A stretch of 64,000 nt of DNA from an uncultured Atopobium sp. (GTDB lineage Bacteria > Actinomycetota > Coriobacteriia > Coriobacteriales > Atopobiaceae): NCBI GenBank assembly GCA_938045565.1, contig CALIAZ010000003.1:102691-166690 (forward strand), read 5' to 3'. The notes below the pieces were generated by a model. That model was not told the origin of the DNA, made no database searches, and saw only the letters and a list, made by a program, of their open reading frames with translations. A program made the translations under genes and the position numbers. Shown one piece after another: positions 60,418 through 64,000 of the stretch; positions within the stretch are counted from its first letter, which is position 1, and each line of letters starts with the position of its first letter.

Positions 60418-60662
60418 TAGGCTTCCTCTACCTTGTGAACGTCTACTACTTCAATGCTTGCAGCTTCATCCTTGCGGATAGAAAGCTCGTAGCCACGAAC
60501 TGTGAGCTCAATTGGATCTCCCAGTGGAGCTACTTTTTTGACATGAACCTCAGTGCCCTTAGTAAGACCCATGTCCATGATGCGACGTTTCACGGCGCCT
60601 ACACCCTTTAGCGCAGCAACCGTGCAACTCTCCCCCACCTTAACGTCTCTCAGAGTTGCCAT
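60417..60662 (-). CDS. feoA: FeoA family protein
   Basis: SH3-like accessory protein of FeoB, 81 residues: TLRDVKVGESCTVAALKG, RRIMDMGLTKGTEVHVKK and the C-terminal RGYELSIRKDEAASIEV. It binds FeoB or modulates its activity in the cytosol. Overlaps feoB by one base; 69 bases after the first feoA. Confidence 0.93.
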   Translation of the reverse strand: MATLRDVKVGESCTVAALKGVGAVKRRIMDMGLTKGTEVHVKKVAPLGDPIELTVRGYELSIRKDEAASIEVVDVHKVEEA

Positions 60663-60731
60663 AACCTTCCTTTCATCGAAACACGTATTAAAAGCCGCGG
60701 GTTTTACCAGCAGCGCAATACAACAAAGTGT

Positions 60732-60998
60732 TTAGAGCGGAGAAACCATGATGTGCGACGACATCTGACGGTTAAGTCCAAGTCGTGCACCCTTAACGCT
60801 GACAATAACGTCACCGTTGACACGTGAAATAACCTTTACCTCGGCGCCCTCAACAAAACCAAGTGTTGAGAGGTGCTGGCGAAGATCAGAAGCACCCTTA
60901 ACCGTTACAATCAACGCAGTCTCTCCCTCACCAAGCATGGCAAGAGGAAGAACTGGACCAGAATTTGCAGGACCCTGTGAGGTCTTTTCTGTATCCAT
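60732..60998 (-). CDS. FeoA family protein (first copy)
   Basis: Second FeoA-type SH3-like protein, 88 residues, first gene of the feo operon. LPLAMLGEGETALIVTVKG, LSTLGFVEGAEVKVISR and VSVKGARLGLNRQMSSHIMV are FeoA features; 18 extra residues at the N-terminus. The two FeoA proteins differ much, so they are not a recent duplication. Two FeoA genes before feoB are common in anaerobic Gram-positives. Confidence 0.9.
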   Translation of the reverse strand: MDTEKTSQGPANSGPVLPLAMLGEGETALIVTVKGASDLRQHLSTLGFVEGAEVKVISRVNGDVIVSVKGARLGLNRQMSSHIMVSPL

Positions 60999-61041
60999 GC
61001 ATCCCCCAAAATAACGTAGGCAAACTAAGTTTGCTCTTTCG

Positions 61042-61075
61042 AACTTTTACTTCATTAGTATCAACTAAAAGTTAA
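61042..61075 (-). promoter_or_regulatory. feo promoter region with inverted repeats
   Basis: TTAGT-ATCA-ACTAA (61055-61068) lies inside a wider repeat AACTTTTA (61042-61049) / TAAAAGTT (61066-61073). On minus it reads CCTTAACTTTTAGTTGATACTAA, close to the TTAACTT box of the other metal promoters. A perfect CAAACT-A-AGTTTG palindrome is at 61021-61033. A DtxR-family repressor is the likely reader. Confidence 0.45.
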
Positions 61076-61099
61076 GGTAATTCAACTTTCATTTAATAA

Positions 61100-61150
61100 T
61101 TAAAGTAAAAATAAGGCGAGAAACCCTGTCTACCAGTGGTTTCTCGCCTT
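61100..61150 (-). terminator. Terminator of ppc
   Basis: Perfect 13-bp stem AAGGCGAGAAACC / GGTTTCTCGCCTT (61113-61125 and 61138-61150) with a 12-base loop, followed on minus by TTATTTTTACTTT. Holds two copies of the octamer GGCGAGAA. Confidence 0.85.
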
Positions 61151-61238
61151 GTGAATATTACAACTTTATTTCAGGTAATACTAGTTTTACGTAAACATAA
61201 ACATTTGTTTGCTCAAGCTTACGGCAAGCGGTGTAACA

Positions 61239-64000
61239 TCAGCCCGTATTCTGCAGACCTGCGGCAACACCAGACACGGTGCACAAAATCAAATACGTAA
61301 TGTTTGCACGTTCCTCTGGAGTAAGCATGTCATCCCTTATACGAAGCTCAGACAGGGCATGCACCTGCGTAACCGAGAGAATATTAACAAATGGCAGACG
61401 CAGGCGGATAACAGGACCAAGCACACGACGGTTCTCCAACGGCCACTTGTTACCGGTGATAGCAAGGACCCACTTGCGCGTTAGCGACATCTCGGAGAGA
61501 ACCATCTCTGAAAGCTCAGAACGATCACCCAGAGCCAGATAAAGTCTTGCAATACGAGCATCAATTTTGGAGATTGACATCTCAATGTTGTCGATAAACG
61601 TAGTGAACAGCGGCCACTCTCTATATGCCTCACGGAGGCGTTCGATATCCCCTACTGCCTCGCAGGCACTGCCCAGTCCGTACCAAGCAGCCAGGTTGAT
61701 ACGAGCCTGTGACCAGGAGAAAATCCATGGAATAGCACGCAAGTCATCAAGAGACTTGGCGCCCAGGCCACGTTTTGCAGGTCTCGAACCAATGGGCAGA
61801 AGACCAATCTCTGTCAGAGGGGTAACAACCGAGAACCACTCAGCAAAGCCATCGGAGTGAATGAGCTCCAAGAAACGCTGTTTGGACGCTTTATCAAGCT
61901 CAGAAGCGAGCGAAGCAAACTTCACGTCTGTCTGGGTATTCTTCTGCTCAATAGAAGGTGCCATCTGAAGCAGCGTTGCTCCAGCAACAGACTCTACGTG
62001 ACGGCGAGCAAGTGTTGGGTCACCATAACGAGCAAAGATAACTTCTCCCTGCTCGGTAAGTTTAAAGCGACCGTTTACCGAACCTTTTGGCTGAGACAAA
62101 ACGGCACGGTTTGCAGGACCGCCACCGCGACCAACCGCACCGCCACGTCCGTGCATCAAGATAAGGTCAATGGAGTTCTTCTCTGCCCACTCTGCTAAAG
62201 CAGCCTGGGTCTTATGAAGTACCAGCGTTGCCGTAGTTGGTCCCTCGTCCTTCGAGGAATCGGAATAACCCAGCATAACCTCAAGCTTGCGGTCTGTCTG
62301 AGCAAGACGTGTCTGTACCTCAGGAAGCTGAATTACCTGGTCAAGTGTTGCAACAGCGTTCTCAAGGTCTTCAATTTGCTCAAAAAGCGGAATAACGTCT
62401 AGTACAGGAACGTCTTCTTCGTTTGCAAAAGCAAGACGTGCAAGCTTGTAGACATTCTCAACATCCTGAGCAGACTGCGTGAACGAAATAATATAGCGAC
62501 GAGCGGCGTTAATGCCGTTCTTCTTTTGAATCGAACCAATGGAGCGGAAGGTGTCCAGTACCTCCTGAGTCATAGCATCAAGCTTGGCGGGTTTCTCGGC
62601 AGTTGATGGGTGTGCCTCAATATCTGCAAGTGCACGCTTGTGCACCAAAGAGTGCTGACGGAACTCCATCTCTACCAAGTGGAAACCAAAGGTTTGAGCC
62701 TGCCAGATAAGCTTCTGAACAGGACCGTAAGCAATACGGCAAGCTCCAGCTTGAGCCAGCGAATCCTGAATAACTCGCAGGTCAGAGATAAACTCTTCAG
62801 CGTTTTGATACATCAGATCAGCGTTGCGCTCAATAGTGGCACTGAGTCGACCAGAAATGACGCGCATAGCCGCGCGATGAAGTTCAGATCCAGCCTTATC
62901 AATGGCGCGCGACGTCAAAGCCTGGCTCATCTCTACCTGCTGTGCCCAAAGATTAGCAAGCGCAGGCGAAGCTGGAGTAGAAATACCATCAAGCGTCAGG
63001 CCTCGACTGACCTCCTTGGTTGCCCTTGCCAGTGCCTGCAGTACGTGTACACGGTACTTCTCGGCAACTTGGCGAGAAACCAGGGCGGTAACGTTTGGAT
63101 TACCGTCACGGTCAGAGCCAATCCAGCTACCTGGACGGAAAAATGGCGGGCAGACAGGCGGCATGCAACCAGCATTTTCTCCCAGCACCCAGTTATCAAA
63201 GCGTCGATATACCGAAGGAACCATCTCAAAAAGGGTGGTATCAAAAATGTTGAGGACGGTATCTGCTTCCTCCAGAGGAGTTGGTTTTTTATGACCGATA
63301 GGAGACGTACGGAACAAGCCGTCAATCTCTTGCAGCATGCGACGCTCGTTTTCCATACGAGCAGGACCACCAAGCCTCTGACGTTCATCAAGAAGCTCTG
63401 AGATGGTGCGGATTCGGCGCTCTACGTTTTTACGACGAGCCTCAGTTGGGTGCGCGGTAAAGACAGGGTGGAACTCAAGACGATTAAGACGCGCTTTTGC
63501 CTCTTCTTCACCACACTCGTCAATAAGCTGCCTATAGGCAACAGTTATCTCATTGATGGGGTCTTCTGCAGAAGATGGATCAACAGATGCCTCACGAGAA
63601 CGCAGGCTGGTAACGCGGTAGTTCTCTTCGCAAAGATTTGCCAGATGGAAGAAGGTTACAAAGGCGCGCATCAAAAGAACGGAGTCTTCAATGCTCAGGT
63701 TATCAATAGTAGAGGCAAAACGGAGAAATGCGTTAAGTGACTCTTTTTCTGAATCCACTTTAAGTACCGCATTAATTGCCTCAAGGAGCAAAGGTGTACG
63801 CGTAGTAGGTAGATCGTCAGGACCCGCATTAATAGCCTCAACCAGCAAGGTATCAAAGCTCTTGAGAAGATCTGGGTTGTACTCAGAAAGAACCTTTCTG
63901 ACCAGACGTAGGAAAAAAGTAAGATTATCGCGTAAAGGAGCTGGAGCTTTAAGCGCCTGAATAAGGGTGCGAGCAGCAGCAATCTCATTTCCACGTCGCT
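61239..64000 (-). CDS. ppc: Phosphoenolpyruvate carboxylase, N-terminus cut by window edge
   Basis: Carboxylates PEP to oxaloacetate, an anaplerotic reaction. 919 codons are in the window and the frame stays open to position 64000, so the true start is outside; the TTG at 63848 is internal. Hallmarks: FTAHPTEARRKNVERRIR (catalytic His), GSDRDGNPNVTA, GYSDSSKDEG, HGRGGAVGRGGGPANRAV and the C-terminal QNTG. The C-terminus is complete. It is read toward the feo operon but ends at its own terminator. Confidence 0.96.
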   Translation of the reverse strand, partial: RRGNEIAAARTLIQALKAPAPLRDNLTFFLRLVRKVLSEYNPDLLKSFDTLLVEAINAGPDDLPTTRTPLLLEAINAVLKVDSEKESLNAFLRFASTIDNLSIEDSVLLMRAFVTFFHLANLCEENYRVTSLRSREASVDPSSAEDPINEITVAYRQLIDECGEEEAKARLNRLEFHPVFTAHPTEARRKNVERRIRTISELLDERQRLGGPARMENERRMLQEIDGLFRTSPIGHKKPTPLEEADTVLNIFDTTLFEMVPSVYRRFDNWVLGENAGCMPPVCPPFFRPGSWIGSDRDGNPNVTALVSRQVAEKYRVHVLQALARATKEVSRGLTLDGISTPASPALANLWAQQVEMSQALTSRAIDKAGSELHRAAMRVISGRLSATIERNADLMYQNAEEFISDLRVIQDSLAQAGACRIAYGPVQKLIWQAQTFGFHLVEMEFRQHSLVHKRALADIEAHPSTAEKPAKLDAMTQEVLDTFRSIGSIQKKNGINAARRYIISFTQSAQDVENVYKLARLAFANEEDVPVLDVIPLFEQIEDLENAVATLDQVIQLPEVQTRLAQTDRKLEVMLGYSDSSKDEGPTTATLVLHKTQAALAEWAEKNSIDLILMHGRGGAVGRGGGPANRAVLSQPKGSVNGRFKLTEQGEVIFARYGDPTLARRHVESVAGATLLQMAPSIEQKNTQTDVKFASLASELDKASKQRFLELIHSDGFAEWFSVVTPLTEIGLLPIGSRPAKRGLGAKSLDDLRAIPWIFSWSQARINLAAWYGLGSACEAVGDIERLREAYREWPLFTTFIDNIEMSISKIDARIARLYLALGDRSELSEMVLSEMSLTRKWVLAITGNKWPLENRRVLGPVIRLRLPFVNILSVTQVHALSELRIRDDMLTPEERANITYLILCTVSGVAAGLQNTG

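Noticed and set aside
61239..63848. ppc starting at the TTG at 63848
   Set aside because: The frame stays open upstream to 64000 with coding-like sequence, and the remaining N-terminus would be too short, so the gene is cut by the window edge.
1..64000. tRNA, rRNA, insertion sequence, prophage or CRISPR array
   Set aside because: No tRNA-like cloverleaf was noticed in the intergenic regions, and no transposase, integrase, phage or Cas gene is present.

Overview
The window looks like a piece of chromosome from an anaerobic, low-to-mid GC Coriobacteriia member (Atopobium/Lancefieldella/Olsenella type). The pointers are a WhiA-RapZ-GAPDH-PGK block of actinobacterial character, MurJ and UvrABC of Gram-positive type, an LPNTG sortase substrate, strong AGGAGG ribosome sites, TTG/GTG starts, and binding lipoproteins with twin-arginine leaders. 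The genus is an inference from gene content; no rRNA or tRNA lies in the window. Nearly all genes are on the minus strand.

Layout. 1-3974: pgk (cut by the left edge), gap, whiA, rapZ. 4021-14478: a sialic-acid operon read on minus: binding protein, permease, permease-ATPase fusion, ATPase, an AXE1-type esterase, a second esterase-like protein that has lost its nucleophile, then nanA, nanK, nanE. 14479-15759: an AT-rich accessory patch with one membrane protein and a LytTR-like site. 15760-23084: a tightly packed DNA-repair/cell-wall operon uvrA-ybaK-murJ-uvrC-small ORF. 23237-23698: nanQ (sialic-acid anomerase), apart from the other nan genes. 23817-27636 (+): Mrp ATPase and two flavoprotein oxidoreductases. 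27633-29873: uvrB with a LexA-type box. 30050-32134 (+): TPR-like protein. 32158-35363: coaE behind a NitT/TauT-type ABC transporter. 35496-38673: three peptidase/amidohydrolase genes. 38907-46528: an oligopeptide transporter (dppBCDF-like) with a binding protein at each side. 46841-48562: LPNTG surface protein. 48712-49956: rpsA.

50213-60998 is a metal and redox island: HMA protein, flavodoxin, DUF3793-like protein, a P1B ATPase with its small Ala-rich partner, a (+) gpx-ohrR-CDF operon, and feoA-feoA-feoB. Several promoters here share a TTAACTT-type box. Two intergenic minus-strand RNAs in this island each fold into a hairpin showing a CCCTCTCC loop followed by a strong hairpin; I propose them as iron-linked regulatory RNAs. 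The right edge holds ppc, open to the end of the window.

The most novel observations are the two C-rich-loop RNAs, a 22-copy octamer GGCGAGAA with an extended consensus that also builds intergenic hairpins, a possible ferrosome-type operon, an acidic insertion in FeoB, and the pseudo-esterase in the sialic-acid operon.
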